Shown here: positions 1 to 8,311 of the stretch, piece by piece
Numbering within the stretch: the first letter of the stretch is position 1
Layout of the letters: the number at the start of each line of letters is the position of its first letter
NCBI GenBank assembly: GCA_023415375.1
Contig: JAEZKW010000093.1
Location: 1-29,874, forward strand
Origin: Bacillota bacterium
GTDB lineage: Bacteria; Bacillota; UBA4882; UBA8346
Reading direction: 5' to 3'
DNA length: 29,874 nt
Position numbers and translations under genes: made by a program
Notes under the pieces: generated by a model
The model's database searches: none
Told to the model about the DNA's origin: nothing
The model's input: only the letters and a program-made list of their open reading frames with translations

Positions 1-272
1 GGGTTGTCTTGTTTCAGTTTATATAACACTTTTATGGTGGAAAGCATGATTGGTTGCGGGCTCATGGTTATTAAGCCTTGAATGGCTAAAGATTTATCGA
101 TGTTATAAGTAAAGGTTAACCCGTAACAAAGGGGAAAAGCGACTTCATAACCAATCGCAAAATCAGTGGGCTTTGCCTCTGGTTCAGTGCTGTCGGCCAA
201 TGCCGGTGTTACAAGTAAAAAGAGTATCAAGATGAGTGATGATAGCAGCCACAAGTATTTAAAAAGTTTCAT
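1..272 (-). CDS. Exported protein, partial (C-terminus beyond the window)
   Basis: Reading leftward from an ATG at 270-272, about 90 codons are open to the window edge. The first 30 residues are a typical signal peptide (MKLFKYLWLL, a long Leu/Ile core, then an ALA-type cleavage site near residue 29). The mature start is acidic and Pro-containing, then gives alternating hydrophobic stretches such as FAIGYEVAFP and LTFTYNID that would suit beta-strands of an outer-membrane or periplasmic protein. A strong ribosome-binding site (GGGAGGGG) lies just upstream, at 276-285 on the plus strand, which fixes the start. I cannot name the family from this much; an outer-membrane barrel is a guess from strand-like periodicity. 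Confidence 0.7.
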   Translation of the reverse strand, partial: MKLFKYLWLLSSLILILFLLVTPALADSTEPEAKPTDFAIGYEVAFPLCYGLTFTYNIDKSLAIQGLITMSPQPIMLSTIKVLYKLKQDN

Positions 273-322
273 ATTTCCCCTCCCTGCTCGAATCATTTCC
301 ACAAATCCACAAAATTTCCTGC

Positions 323-350
323 TGTATAGTAGAAAAGCTTAGTGAACCAA
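323..350 (-). promoter_or_regulatory. Candidate promoter of the partial exported protein
   Basis: On the minus strand, TTGGTT (345-350) and TATACA (323-328) are separated by 16 bases and sit about 50 bases upstream of the start at 272. Position and spacing fit a sigma-A promoter; the match is moderate. Confidence 0.4.
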
Positions 351-502
351 ATTGGGGCTCTATATGTTTTAAATCCCGATATAAACGTGGAACCAATTGT
401 TATTTATCTCAGTTGATATTCTAAAAAGGAGTAATTTATTTGAAGAAGCCATAAATTATTCCCAGAGCCAAATATTCTCAACTGGAACGTGCTCCCTTTT
501 AA

Positions 503-531
503 TTGACAAGCTATTCTTAAATCGATATAAT
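503..531 (+). promoter_or_regulatory. Perfect-consensus sigma-A promoter
   Basis: TTGACA at 503-508 and TATAAT at 526-531 are separated by exactly 17 bases. This is the textbook optimum for vegetative sigma factor and the best promoter in the window. Transcription would start near 538, leaving a leader of about 97 bases before the 49-residue ORF. Confidence 0.85.
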
Positions 532-545
532 TAATTAAGCTTTTG

Positions 546-601
546 TAAACTTTCCGCTTATCTCGCCCAAAAGAGTGAAGCTAGGCGGTATTTTTACTTT
601 G
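546..601 (+). promoter_or_regulatory. Structured 5' leader, terminator-like hairpin
   Basis: In the leader after the consensus promoter, GTAAA near the start pairs with TTTAC near the end, and TCCGC pairs with GCGGT, with an inner CTC/GAG pairing; the closing arm is followed by a short T-run. This could be an attenuator or a stabilising 5' hairpin. No known riboswitch consensus was recognised. Confidence 0.35.
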
Positions 602-634
602 TATCAATAAATATAAGAACTTGGAGGGAACCCA

Positions 635-784
635 ATGTTTCAAATTATTACAGTGATTATCGTACTTGCGATTTTTGGCTTATTCGCCTATGGCGCTCAT
701 AAAGCCGAAAAGGTAGTAGCCTTGAAAGCAGCTGCAAATCGTGAATTTCTGGCCAAGGCAACAACGAAAGCTAAGAAAAAATAA
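635..784 (+). CDS. Small single-pass membrane protein, 49 residues
   Basis: An ATG at 635 preceded by GGAGGG (623-628, six-base spacing) opens a 49-codon ORF ending in TAA. The product has one hydrophobic helix at residues 3-20 (FQIITVIIVLAIFGLFAY), followed by an amphipathic Ala/Lys-rich tail ending KAKKK. The layout, N-terminal anchor and basic cytoplasmic tail, fits a small inner-membrane protein. It lies downstream of the consensus promoter and upstream of an unknown membrane protein and secDF. It is too short and lacks the features of YajC. Its function is unknown; strong promoter and ribosome-binding site argue that it is real and well expressed. Confidence 0.7.
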   Translation: MFQIITVIIVLAIFGLFAYGAHKAEKVVALKAAANREFLAKATTKAKKK

Positions 785-825
785 AATTTGGGATCGTAAA
801 TAATGTTGGATTTGGGGAACAATTC

Positions 826-1245
826 GTGAGACAGACCTTGTTACGATGGTATTTTATGATTACTACGGTCTTACTTATTACTATGCTGGGATGTGTTGTT
901 CAAAGCGGTAATGGGTTTGTTTGGACCGTATTAGGTATCAGTCACGGCTTGGCTTCTGAAAGAATACAGGGCCTATTGGATAGTACGGAGCCGGTTGCTG
1001 ATAATCCTGATTTGGCGATTAGAGCCAATTTAATACCTTCATCATCAAATAATGGATTTATAAACCCAAGACAGGATCCACCGCCGGTTTGGGAACGTAT
1101 TTTAGAGACCAAACTGGCCGGGTTTATGTTAGGGTTTTTCTTTGCTATTATGGTGATATCGTTGTTTTTCATTTTTTACCGGAGCTCACGAAACAGTTCT
1201 GGAAATGATGATGACAGTTTACAGATATGTTTAATCTATTTATGA
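826..1245 (+). CDS. Unknown protein with two membrane segments
   Basis: A GTG at 826 opens a 139-residue ORF. Residues 9-27 are hydrophobic and end in a Cys (MLGC), so this is either a transmembrane helix or a poor lipobox. Residues about 28-95 are polar, with a Pro/Asn-rich middle (PRQDPPPVWE). A second strong helix (AGFMLGFFFAIMVISLFFIF) sits at about 98-117, then a Ser/Asn/Asp-rich tail. The upstream GGGG (814-817) is a weak ribosome-binding site. It sits between the 49-residue peptide and secD, so it may be part of the secDF transcript. I do not recognise the family, and the exact start is uncertain. Confidence 0.6.
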   Translation: MRQTLLRWYFMITTVLLITMLGCVVQSGNGFVWTVLGISHGLASERIQGLLDSTEPVADNPDLAIRANLIPSSSNNGFINPRQDPPPVWERILETKLAGFMLGFFFAIMVISLFFIFYRSSRNSSGNDDDSLQICLIYL

Positions 1246-1302
1246 GTTGTATCATTGTTCATTTCAAGGATAATGTAAATAAATTATATAAAAGGGGAGA
1301 TC

Positions 1303-2823
1303 GTGTTGAGACAGGATTTACGCTGGAAATCAGCGATAATTTTTTTGGTTACCCTTGTTTTGGCTATAATCATCAGCCCGATGGGCGCCAATATTTTTAA
1401 AACTGACCCAATTCGTTTGGGGTTGGACTTAAAGGGTGGCGTTGAGCTTTTGTTGATTCCGGATTACCGGATCAATTCGAACACTCTTTTTAAGTTAAGC
1501 GATCAGTTGTTGGAAAAAATGAAACAAGCGAATATCAATGCTCCACAGGTTACACCATTGGGGGTACTGGATGGAGAACGTTATGACGGACTAAGATTTA
1601 CTTTTGCCAATCCTTCGGATGCAGGGAGAGCAATAAATGCCGGGGCCATTCCAGAGCATTATAAACTTGAACAATTTAATGAAACCAAAAACTTGAATAT
1701 TGATTTTACACGAAATGGAAACGTTGTTGATTTAAAAGTGCTTCAAGATGCTCAGGATTTTCCCGCCGATGCACTGGAACGTGCCAAAGCTATTATTGAA
1801 AACCGGATTAGTGAGGCTTCCAATAAAATGGCGGAAGCAGATATCCGATTTGACGGTAAAGGACGGCTCAATGTGCAATTGCCGGGCCTAAAAACTTTAC
1901 AGCAAGCCAAGGATATTATCGTGGCCACCGGTCGGTTGACCTTCCGGATTAACGACCAGATTGTGCTGGATGGTACAGATATGCGGGATATTGGGGTTTC
2001 TTATGAAGCGGGTAAAGGTTATGTCATCAACTTTGCTTTTAAGGGCCAAGGCGCAAAGCAGCTTGAGAAGATTACCACTGAAAACATCAATAAAAAAATG
2101 GCGGTTTACCTTGATGAGACCATGCTGATGGACCCGGTCATTCAGGATGCTATTCCAGGTGGTTCCGGAGTAATTACGTTAGGCAATGCCACCAAGGAAG
2201 AAGTCGAGAAAGATGCTTTATTAATGAAGTCAGGCGCTTTGCCGATATCGCTGCGGGTTATTCAATCGACTCAAGTTGCGCCGACACTGGCCAATGAAAC
2301 GATTAGACAAAGTATTTTTTCTTGTGTAATTGGATTGTTTATGGTCATCGGGTTTATGCTTTTGTTTTATAGTATACCGGGTTTAGTGGCGGATGCCGCA
2401 TTGATAATTTATGCAATTTTTGTGTTAGGGACGATGGCTATATTCCGTGGAGTTTTAACTTTACCGGGAATTGCCGGATTCATTCTATCATTGGGGATGG
2501 CTGTTGATGCTAATATAATTATTTTTGAAAGAATTAAAGATGAGTTGCGTAACGGTAAGCGTGTGCGACCGGCAGTCAATGCCGGATTTCACCGGGCCTT
2601 TGTGACCATTCTGGATTCTAACGTGACTACGTTGATCTCGGGTGCAGTGTTATTATTTTTAGGCAGTCCTTCGGTACAAGGTTTTGCTGTTACACTCATC
2701 ATTGGTGTTCTTATTAGTATGATAACCGCAATTTTTGTGACCAGAGTCTTTTTGGAATGGCGGATTGACCGGGATCCCGACCGCTATGCCAAATATTTCG
2801 GGATCAAGGAGGTATTACAATAA
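1303..2823 (+). CDS. secD: Protein translocase subunit SecD
   Basis: SecD is the large subunit of the SecDF complex, which uses the proton gradient to help pull proteins through SecYEG on the outer face of the inner membrane. The 506-residue product has an N-terminal helix at 10-27, the LGLDLKGG motif (39-46), a large periplasmic P1 region including RAKAIIENRISE (160-171) and a C-terminal block of five helices from about 336. The conserved GMAVDANIIIFER motif is at 398-410. The start is GTG at 1303 behind AGGGGAGA; the adjacent TTG at 1306 would give better spacing. The stop overlaps the secF start by one base (TAATG), indicating coupling. SecD and SecF are separate genes, not fused as in Bacillus subtilis. 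Confidence 0.97.
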   Translation: MLRQDLRWKSAIIFLVTLVLAIIISPMGANIFKTDPIRLGLDLKGGVELLLIPDYRINSNTLFKLSDQLLEKMKQANINAPQVTPLGVLDGERYDGLRFTFANPSDAGRAINAGAIPEHYKLEQFNETKNLNIDFTRNGNVVDLKVLQDAQDFPADALERAKAIIENRISEASNKMAEADIRFDGKGRLNVQLPGLKTLQQAKDIIVATGRLTFRINDQIVLDGTDMRDIGVSYEAGKGYVINFAFKGQGAKQLEKITTENINKKMAVYLDETMLMDPVIQDAIPGGSGVITLGNATKEEVEKDALLMKSGALPISLRVIQSTQVAPTLANETIRQSIFSCVIGLFMVIGFMLLFYSIPGLVADAALIIYAIFVLGTMAIFRGVLTLPGIAGFILSLGMAVDANIIIFERIKDELRNGKRVRPAVNAGFHRAFVTILDSNVTTLISGAVLLFLGSPSVQGFAVTLIIGVLISMITAIFVTRVFLEWRIDRDPDRYAKYFGIKEVLQ

Positions 2824-3779
2824 TGAACTTATTAAAATATCGCTGGTATTTTATTAGCTTCTTTTTACTAACCATGTTGTTAAGTATCACCTTTCTATTT
2901 GTTAATCCCTACAATGGTTGGGGCAGCAAAGGGGGTTCAGCCCTAAATTTAGGGGTCGATTTTACTGGAGGCACTAAAATTTATTTTCCAGTATCCCGTG
3001 CAGTTACTTCATCTGATGTAAAATTGGTATTGGATAAAATAAACCTCCCCAATTTTAAATATAACGACCCTCAACCAAGTCAATATATAGATTCGAAGGG
3101 AATAATGCGGCATCAGGTATTGGTTTATACCCGTTTTTTAAACGATCCTGAACAGGAAATAGTAATTAATGCTCTTGAGGCCAAATTCGGTAAGGCAGAA
3201 ACCGGGCAAGGGCTGGATATTACTAGAGTAGACCCGCTTATCGGGCGGGAATTGATAAATAATGCGTTAATGGCTGTTGCGTTGGCTTCTCTTTTGATGA
3301 TCATCTATATCTGGTTCCGGTTTGAATTAATAGCCGGAATAGCCTCAATTGTGGCAATGCTCCATGATTGTCTGGTAATTTTGGGAATATTTGCTCTGCT
3401 TGGCTTGGAGTATAATTCGGCAATCATTGCAACACTTCTAACTATCCTTGGTTATTCGATCAACGATACAATAGTTATATTTGACCGAATCAGGGAAAAT
3501 TCAAAGAATCGGTCAAAAGATGTTTCTTTTGTGGAACTGGCCAATGACAGTATATTACAAACTTTCCGCCGTTCCTTATATACCGGTTTTACAGCGTTAT
3601 TCGCTATTATGATATTATTTATCACAGTTCCCAGTATGAAAGAATTTTGTTTCGCGTTGATTGTAGGTATTGTTTCTGGAACGTATTCATCGATCTTCGT
3701 GGCCAGCCCGATTTGGGCCATTTATAAGGACTCCCAGGAGAAGAAAGCTATGACTCGTAAGGTTGTAGCGGCAAGATAA
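2823..3779 (+). CDS. secF: Protein translocase subunit SecF
   Basis: The 318-residue product is the partner of SecD in the inner-membrane translocase accessory complex. It has an N-terminal helix (7-27), the family motif GVDFTGG (44-50), a shorter periplasmic domain, then the five-helix block starting near 147 with IWFRFE (163-168) and YSINDTIVIFDRIREN (211-226), which carries the residues of the proton relay. The ATG overlaps the secD stop codon by one base, so translation is coupled. It ends with a basic tail and is followed within 30 bases by a strong terminator, so secF is the last gene of the transcript. Confidence 0.97.
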   Translation: MNLLKYRWYFISFFLLTMLLSITFLFVNPYNGWGSKGGSALNLGVDFTGGTKIYFPVSRAVTSSDVKLVLDKINLPNFKYNDPQPSQYIDSKGIMRHQVLVYTRFLNDPEQEIVINALEAKFGKAETGQGLDITRVDPLIGRELINNALMAVALASLLMIIYIWFRFELIAGIASIVAMLHDCLVILGIFALLGLEYNSAIIATLLTILGYSINDTIVIFDRIRENSKNRSKDVSFVELANDSILQTFRRSLYTGFTALFAIMILFITVPSMKEFCFALIVGIVSGTYSSIFVASPIWAIYKDSQEKKAMTRKVVAAR

Positions 3780-3806
3780 ATTTTATATCCCGTAATTGGA
3801 TACGGA

Positions 3807-3845
3807 AAGGACTGTCTCAAAAGCAAACGAGACAGTCCTTTTTTT
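3807..3845 (+). terminator. Rho-independent terminator of the secDF operon
   Basis: A perfect 12-bp stem (AAGGACTGTCTC at 3807-3818 with GAGACAGTCCTT at 3829-3840) closes a 10-base loop and runs into seven Ts. The stem sequence resembles the ends of the repeat elements at 13752-13797 and 16506-16625. Confidence 0.93.
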
Positions 3846-3848
3846 AGG

Positions 3849-3877
3849 TTGACTTTCAGTCTGATTTTCGATTTAAT
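3849..3877 (+). promoter_or_regulatory. Promoter of the DeoR/sugar-transport operon
   Basis: TTGACT (3849-3854) and TTTAAT (3872-3877) are 17 bases apart, directly after the secF terminator and about 60 bases before the DeoR start. Transcription would begin near 3884, so the TTG at 3887 is unlikely to be the translation start. Confidence 0.65.
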
Positions 3878-3940
3878 TAAAGTAACTTGAAATATTATCG
3901 ACAATCGAATTGGGAGAAAAAGAGTAAAAGAGGTAAAATT

Positions 3941-4735
3941 ATGTTTGCAGTGGCCCGTCAGCAAAAAATTAAGGAACTTTTGATGAAGCATAAACAGATG
4001 GATGTTGGTACATTAGCGGCGACATTGGGAGTTACTGAGGTTACTGTAAGGCGGGATCTGGATGTATTGGAAAAGGACGGCTTCGTGATTAAAACCCATG
4101 GAGGGGCTTTAATTAATGAATCAGTAATCGATGATAACCGAGAAGTAAATAATATCGAAATTTCACCGGAAATTCGGGAAATCGGTGAAGCAGCGGCTCT
4201 GTTAATAAACGACCGGGATGCTGTGTTTATCGGGGGCGGTATGACCTGTCAACAGGTCGCGGCTAATTTAAAAAGTAAGCAGCGGCTTACAGTCATGACC
4301 AATGATTGGTCTGTCGCAGCGGAGTTATCCAATACCAATGGCATTGTAACCGTTGTTACAGGAGGCAATATATTGCCGGGAACTAGTATTTTGACAGGGG
4401 ATCTGGCTTTTCGGGCTTTAGAGGGCAAACATTTTAGCGAAGTAATCATTAGTGTTGCCGGGATTAATTTTTCTCATGGACTAACCACCAATTTTGTAGA
4501 AGAAGCTCAATTCTACAAGGAGCTTTTTTCAATAACTCAAGAAGTCATTATCGTGGCCGATTATCACAAGTTCGGGAAAATCGGTTTTGCTGTATTGGAT
4601 GGCCTATTCAATATCAAAAAAATAGTGACCAATAAAGAAGTGGACAATCAGTATAAAGAGTATTTTTTCCAAAATGACATTAAAATTTATACTCCTTTCG
4701 AAGTCGAAGAATTAACGGTACAGGGAGGAGACTGA
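3941..4735 (+). CDS. DeoR-family transcriptional regulator of sugar metabolism
   Basis: A 264-residue regulator. The N-terminus (RQQKIKELLMKHKQMDVGTL, then TEVTVRRDLDVLEKDGFVIKTHGGA) is the winged helix-turn-helix of the DeoR family, which binds operator DNA. The rest is the DeoR C-terminal sensor domain, with the ligand loop FIGGGMTCQQVA near residues 89-100; such domains bind sugar phosphates. The ATG at 3941 with AAGAGGT (3928-3934) gives a normal family length, preferable to a TTG at 3887. It directly abuts the ABC transporter genes, so it is likely the local repressor, responding to the phosphorylated form of the imported sugar (inference). It ends in TGA. Confidence 0.93.
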   Translation: MFAVARQQKIKELLMKHKQMDVGTLAATLGVTEVTVRRDLDVLEKDGFVIKTHGGALINESVIDDNREVNNIEISPEIREIGEAAALLINDRDAVFIGGGMTCQQVAANLKSKQRLTVMTNDWSVAAELSNTNGIVTVVTGGNILPGTSILTGDLAFRALEGKHFSEVIISVAGINFSHGLTTNFVEEAQFYKELFSITQEVIIVADYHKFGKIGFAVLDGLFNIKKIVTNKEVDNQYKEYFFQNDIKIYTPFEVEELTVQGGD

Positions 4736-4738
4736 TTG

Positions 4739-6238
4739 ATGGATGATTATCTTTTGGAATTGGTGGATATTCGCAAAAGTTTTAGTAATCATTCCGTATT
4801 AAAAGGGGTCAATCTAAAGGTAAGAGCTGGTGAAATTCACGGCCTGATCGGTAAAAACGGTGCGGGTAAAACAACCTTGATGAAGATTTTAAACGGTGTT
4901 ACATCCAAGGATTCCGGCACTATTTTGTGGCATGGGCATGAGGTTGAGATTAATTCAGTGACACAGGCGCGCGGTTTAGGATTTAGTATGGTTTATCAAG
5001 ATTTAAGCCTTTTTCCGGATTTGACAGTTGCCGAGAACATCTTTGCCGGACGTTTACAGCAAAAAGGGCTTAGAAAATTCGGAGTAATTCAATTTGATAA
5101 ACTTTTTTTAGAAGCTCAAGCTATATTAGAAAGGTTACATTTTCGGATTGACGCTCATACCAAATTATCATCATTAGGTTTAGGTCAGCAGCAAATGGTG
5201 GAAATCGCCAGGGTCATATCCGAGAAGGCAGTGTTGTTAATTCTGGATGAACCGACTGCGGCCCTCAACGAGCAGGAAGTTAGCCAGTTTCTTCAGGTTT
5301 TAAGAGAGGTCCAAAGCTTAGGGGTTACGATTATCTATATATCACAGCGGCTGAAAGAGATTAAGGAAATCGCCCAAAATATTACCATTATCAGGGATGG
5401 TTTGGATGTGGCCACTTTTCCGGTAGATAGTCTGGAAGGTGAATCCATTATTAAATTGATGGTTGGAGAGGAAGCTTTGGGGCGTTATCCTAAGTTGGGA
5501 TTGGCTGCCAAAAAGGAATTATTACGGATTTCCGGCTTATCGATGGGATCCATACTCAGCGATATCAGCTTTACATTGCATGAAGGCGAAATCCTGGGAA
5601 TAGCCGGTTTAGCGGGATCTGGACGTACTGCTCTGGTTGATACCCTTTTTGGAGTCGGTTCTTTGGTAAAAGGTAAAATCTATTTGCGAGGGCAGGAGAT
5701 CACTTTAAAATCGCCAGAGCAGGCAATTCGATTAGGTTTTGCCTATCTGGCGGAAGATCGGGTTCACGCCGGATTGTTCAATAACCTATCGATTAAAAGT
5801 AACATTATCGTTTCGAATTTAAACCGGGTCATTCAAAAAGGTTTTATTAGTCCTCAAAAGGAACAGCGGATGGCATTGGGCCTGGTTAAAAGATTAGGTA
5901 TCCAAATATACAACTTGCAGCAAAAAGTTGCCACTTTGAGTAGTGGTAATCAGCAAAAAACCATGCTTGCGAAATGGTTATTCAGTGGAGGCTATGTATA
6001 TTTATTGGATGAGCCTACCAATGGCTTGGATATTGCATCGAAAGTCGATATTTACAATATTATGAACAGTATCGTCTGTGGGGGTTCCGGGATTATTATG
6101 ATTTCTTCTGATTTGTCGGAACTCATCGGAATGTGCCATCGGATTTTAGTCATTTTTAAAGGCCGGATTGTGGGGGAATTGAAGGGAAATGAAATTTCCG
6201 AGGAAATCATTTTGAAAATGGCTTCCGGGAAAGAATAA
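4739..6238 (+). CDS. Sugar ABC transporter ATPase, RbsA/MglA type (two ATPase domains)
   Basis: This 499-residue cytoplasmic ATPase powers a CUT2-class sugar importer. Domain 1 has Walker A GKNGAGKT (38-45), the Q-loop (Q88 region), signature LGLGQ (146-150) and Walker B LLILDEP (166-172). Domain 2 has the family's degenerate Walker A (GLAGSGRTA), signature LSSGNQQK and Walker B YLLDEPTNGLD. An oddity is that the switch position of domain 1, normally His in YISH-R, is Gln (YISQR, near residue 203), one base change from His. The start is taken as ATG 4739, eight bases after GGGAGGAG (4723-4730), not the TTG just before it. It follows the DeoR stop directly and is followed 22 bases later by the permease. 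Confidence 0.95.
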   Translation: MDDYLLELVDIRKSFSNHSVLKGVNLKVRAGEIHGLIGKNGAGKTTLMKILNGVTSKDSGTILWHGHEVEINSVTQARGLGFSMVYQDLSLFPDLTVAENIFAGRLQQKGLRKFGVIQFDKLFLEAQAILERLHFRIDAHTKLSSLGLGQQQMVEIARVISEKAVLLILDEPTAALNEQEVSQFLQVLREVQSLGVTIIYISQRLKEIKEIAQNITIIRDGLDVATFPVDSLEGESIIKLMVGEEALGRYPKLGLAAKKELLRISGLSMGSILSDISFTLHEGEILGIAGLAGSGRTALVDTLFGVGSLVKGKIYLRGQEITLKSPEQAIRLGFAYLAEDRVHAGLFNNLSIKSNIIVSNLNRVIQKGFISPQKEQRMALGLVKRLGIQIYNLQQKVATLSSGNQQKTMLAKWLFSGGYVYLLDEPTNGLDIASKVDIYNIMNSIVCGGSGIIMISSDLSELIGMCHRILVIFKGRIVGELKGNEISEEIILKMASGKE

Positions 6239-6260
6239 ACTTCATAAGGAGGTCAATCGA

Positions 6261-7268
6261 ATGGACTCGGATCTCACGAGCGGGAATGATTCGGAAAACA
6301 TGACAAAGGATAAGAATCATTTCCTTATAAAAAAGATATTCAGTATAAGAGAAGTATCATTATTACTTGTTATCATCGGTTTTTCGATATTGTTATCTTT
6401 TTTGTCGCCCTATTTCTTCTCAGTTTCAAATTTAAGTACAACGGCAATCGGTTTAGCAAGTGATGGTATTATCGCTATCGGAATGACCGTCGCTTTGGTA
6501 CTTGGAGGATTTGACTTATCGGTAGGATCTGTGATGGCACTAAGTAGCGTTGTTACGGGAGCTTTGCATTTGGCAGGCGTCAATATCTGGATTGCTGCAT
6601 TCATCGGCTTAATCAGCGGTATACTGTGTGGGTTAGTAAACGGTTATTTAATCGGGAAGGTAAAATTAAATCCTTTCATTACAACTTTGGGTATGATGAG
6701 TATCGCCCGGGGCTGCTCCTATGTTTTGACACAGGGTTCACCTTTATCGTTATCAGGGATGTCAGAGGGTTTCACTTTCCTTGGCAGCGGACAAATTTTT
6801 GGCTTTCCGATGATGGTTCTAATTTTTTTAATACTGACTTTCATTATGGATTTTGTATTGCGGCGTTCTGCTATGCTGCGTCAAGTCTTTTATGTGGGCA
6901 GCAGTGAAAAAGCTGCAGTCCTTTCAGGTATTAATGTTACCAAAGTTAAAATGGGCGTCTTCTTTTTGACAGCTCTGCTATCCTCAATTGCTGGAATTTT
7001 AACACTCTCCCGGTTCACTGTGGCACAACCAAATGCTGGTACTGGTGGGGAACTACGAGCGATTGCCGCTTGTGTAATCGGTGGGGCCAGCTTAAACGGC
7101 GGAGAAGGAACGATTTTAGGAGCGGTACTCGGAGTTGTATTGCTGGCTTTCGCCAATAATGCACTAATTTTATTGAATGTATCAGTATATTGGCAGGATT
7201 TAATAACCGGAATTATTTTAATTACCGCTGTTTTAATTGATTTTATCACTCATCGTTCATTGAAATAG
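6261..7268 (+). CDS. Sugar ABC transporter permease, RbsC type
   Basis: The 335-residue permease forms the membrane channel of the importer. A polar N-terminal stretch of about 30 residues is followed by about nine or ten hydrophobic segments. Family landmarks are the GFDLSVGSVMAL loop, LVNGYLIGKVKLNPFITTLG, the GINVTKVKMGVF region that contacts the ATPase, and GGASLNGGEGTILGAVLG near the C-terminus. The ATG at 6261 follows AAGGAGGTC (6246-6252) with good spacing. It is co-transcribed with the ATPase (22-base gap). The substrate cannot be read from the permease; D-ribose-like or other pentose/deoxysugars are possible. Confidence 0.95.
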   Translation: MDSDLTSGNDSENMTKDKNHFLIKKIFSIREVSLLLVIIGFSILLSFLSPYFFSVSNLSTTAIGLASDGIIAIGMTVALVLGGFDLSVGSVMALSSVVTGALHLAGVNIWIAAFIGLISGILCGLVNGYLIGKVKLNPFITTLGMMSIARGCSYVLTQGSPLSLSGMSEGFTFLGSGQIFGFPMMVLIFLILTFIMDFVLRRSAMLRQVFYVGSSEKAAVLSGINVTKVKMGVFFLTALLSSIAGILTLSRFTVAQPNAGTGGELRAIAACVIGGASLNGGEGTILGAVLGVVLLAFANNALILLNVSVYWQDLITGIILITAVLIDFITHRSLK

Positions 7269-7342
7269 ACTTCAATAGAGGGAGGTAAAATTACAGTCCA
7301 ATAAGGCCATTTTTTAATATAGAAAAAATAAGAGGGAATGAA

Positions 7343-8311
7343 ATGAAAAAAAGTTTGATTGCAATTACTTGTTTGTTACTTATTAGCGCAGCAACTTTTG
7401 CCATTAATAAAAACGTATTTGTTGGTAATCCCAAAGAAGAATATTATATGGTCACTTTCGCATCCGGTATCGAATATTGGAAAGGCTGTTTTAAAGGAAT
7501 GCAGGATGCCGCCAGTTTACTCGGCGTTAAGGCCATTTATACCGGTTCACCACAAGATGGTGTAACCCAAGAAGCGACGGTATTGGAACAAGTTATTGCC
7601 AAGAAACCTGCTGGAATCGCTATTACTTGTGCCAATGCCGATGGTCTGAAAGCTCCCATAAATAAAGCGATTGCTGCTGGTATTCCGGTGGTGACATTTG
7701 ACTCGGATTCACAGTCAAGCGGCCGCTATTGCTATCTCGGGACCAGTAATCGCAATGCCGGGTCTATAGCTGCCCGTTATCTTGGCAAATTACTTGGCGG
7801 TGAAGGTGAGGTGGCCATTTCCACGGTGATCGGCCAGCCGAACCATGAACAGAGGAAAGCCGGTTTCTAGACTTTAGCAATGGAATATCCGGAGATTAAG
7901 GTTGTAGCCGTTGGTAATGATAATAATGATCAAACAAAGGCAGCCACACTCATCGCTGGGTTTTTACGGGCCCATCCCGATTTGAAAGGGGTATTTTGTA
8001 CGGATGCCTTTGGGGGAGTAGGCGCTGCGACAGCTATCCGTGAGGCTAAACAGATTGGTAAAGTGAAGATTGTTAGTTTCGATACGGATAGGGGAACTTT
8101 GGATCTGATTAAAGAAGGTGTTATTAGCGCTACAATCGCTCAAGGGACTTGGAATATGGGTTACTGGTCACAGATGTTTTTATACAACACGGCTCATAAT
8201 TTGGTAAAGCCTGTTAAGGGCTGGAAGGCGAAAGGAATTAATCCTTTGCCGGGCTTAGTCGATACTGGCGCCACTGCAGTAACAAAGGCCAATATGGATG
8301 CATTTTATTGA
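7343..8311 (+). pseudogene. Sugar-binding protein, RbsB type, interrupted by an in-frame TAG
   Basis: Read through, this is a 323-codon frame encoding a periplasmic sugar-binding protein of the Peripla_BP_4 family. Residues 1-20 are a signal peptide (MKKSLIAITC, ending TFA). Lobe 1 includes FASGIEYWKGCFKGMQDAA and GIPVVTFDSDS. Codon 176 (7868-7870) is TAG, immediately after RKAGF, where relatives have an ordinary residue (GF-x-TL). The same frame then continues as TLAMEYPEIKVVAV through a complete lobe 2 (KGVFCTDAFGGVGAA, KIVSFDT) to TGA at 8309. There is no frameshift, and no ribosome-binding site before the ATG at 7880. It is either a recent nonsense mutation, a sequencing error or readthrough. 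A second orphan GGGAGG lies at 7279-7284. Confidence 0.85.

Larger units (their letters stand above)
273..634. other. Intergenic region with two divergent promoters
   Basis: This 362-base gap holds the minus-strand promoter for the exported protein, the consensus plus-strand promoter at 503-531 and a structured leader at about 546-601. I see no further coding sequence in it. Confidence 0.6.

Noticed and set aside
3887..3940. Upstream TTG start for the DeoR regulator
   Set aside because: It lies at the predicted transcription start and would add 18 residues not seen in the family; ATG 3941 has a ribosome-binding site.
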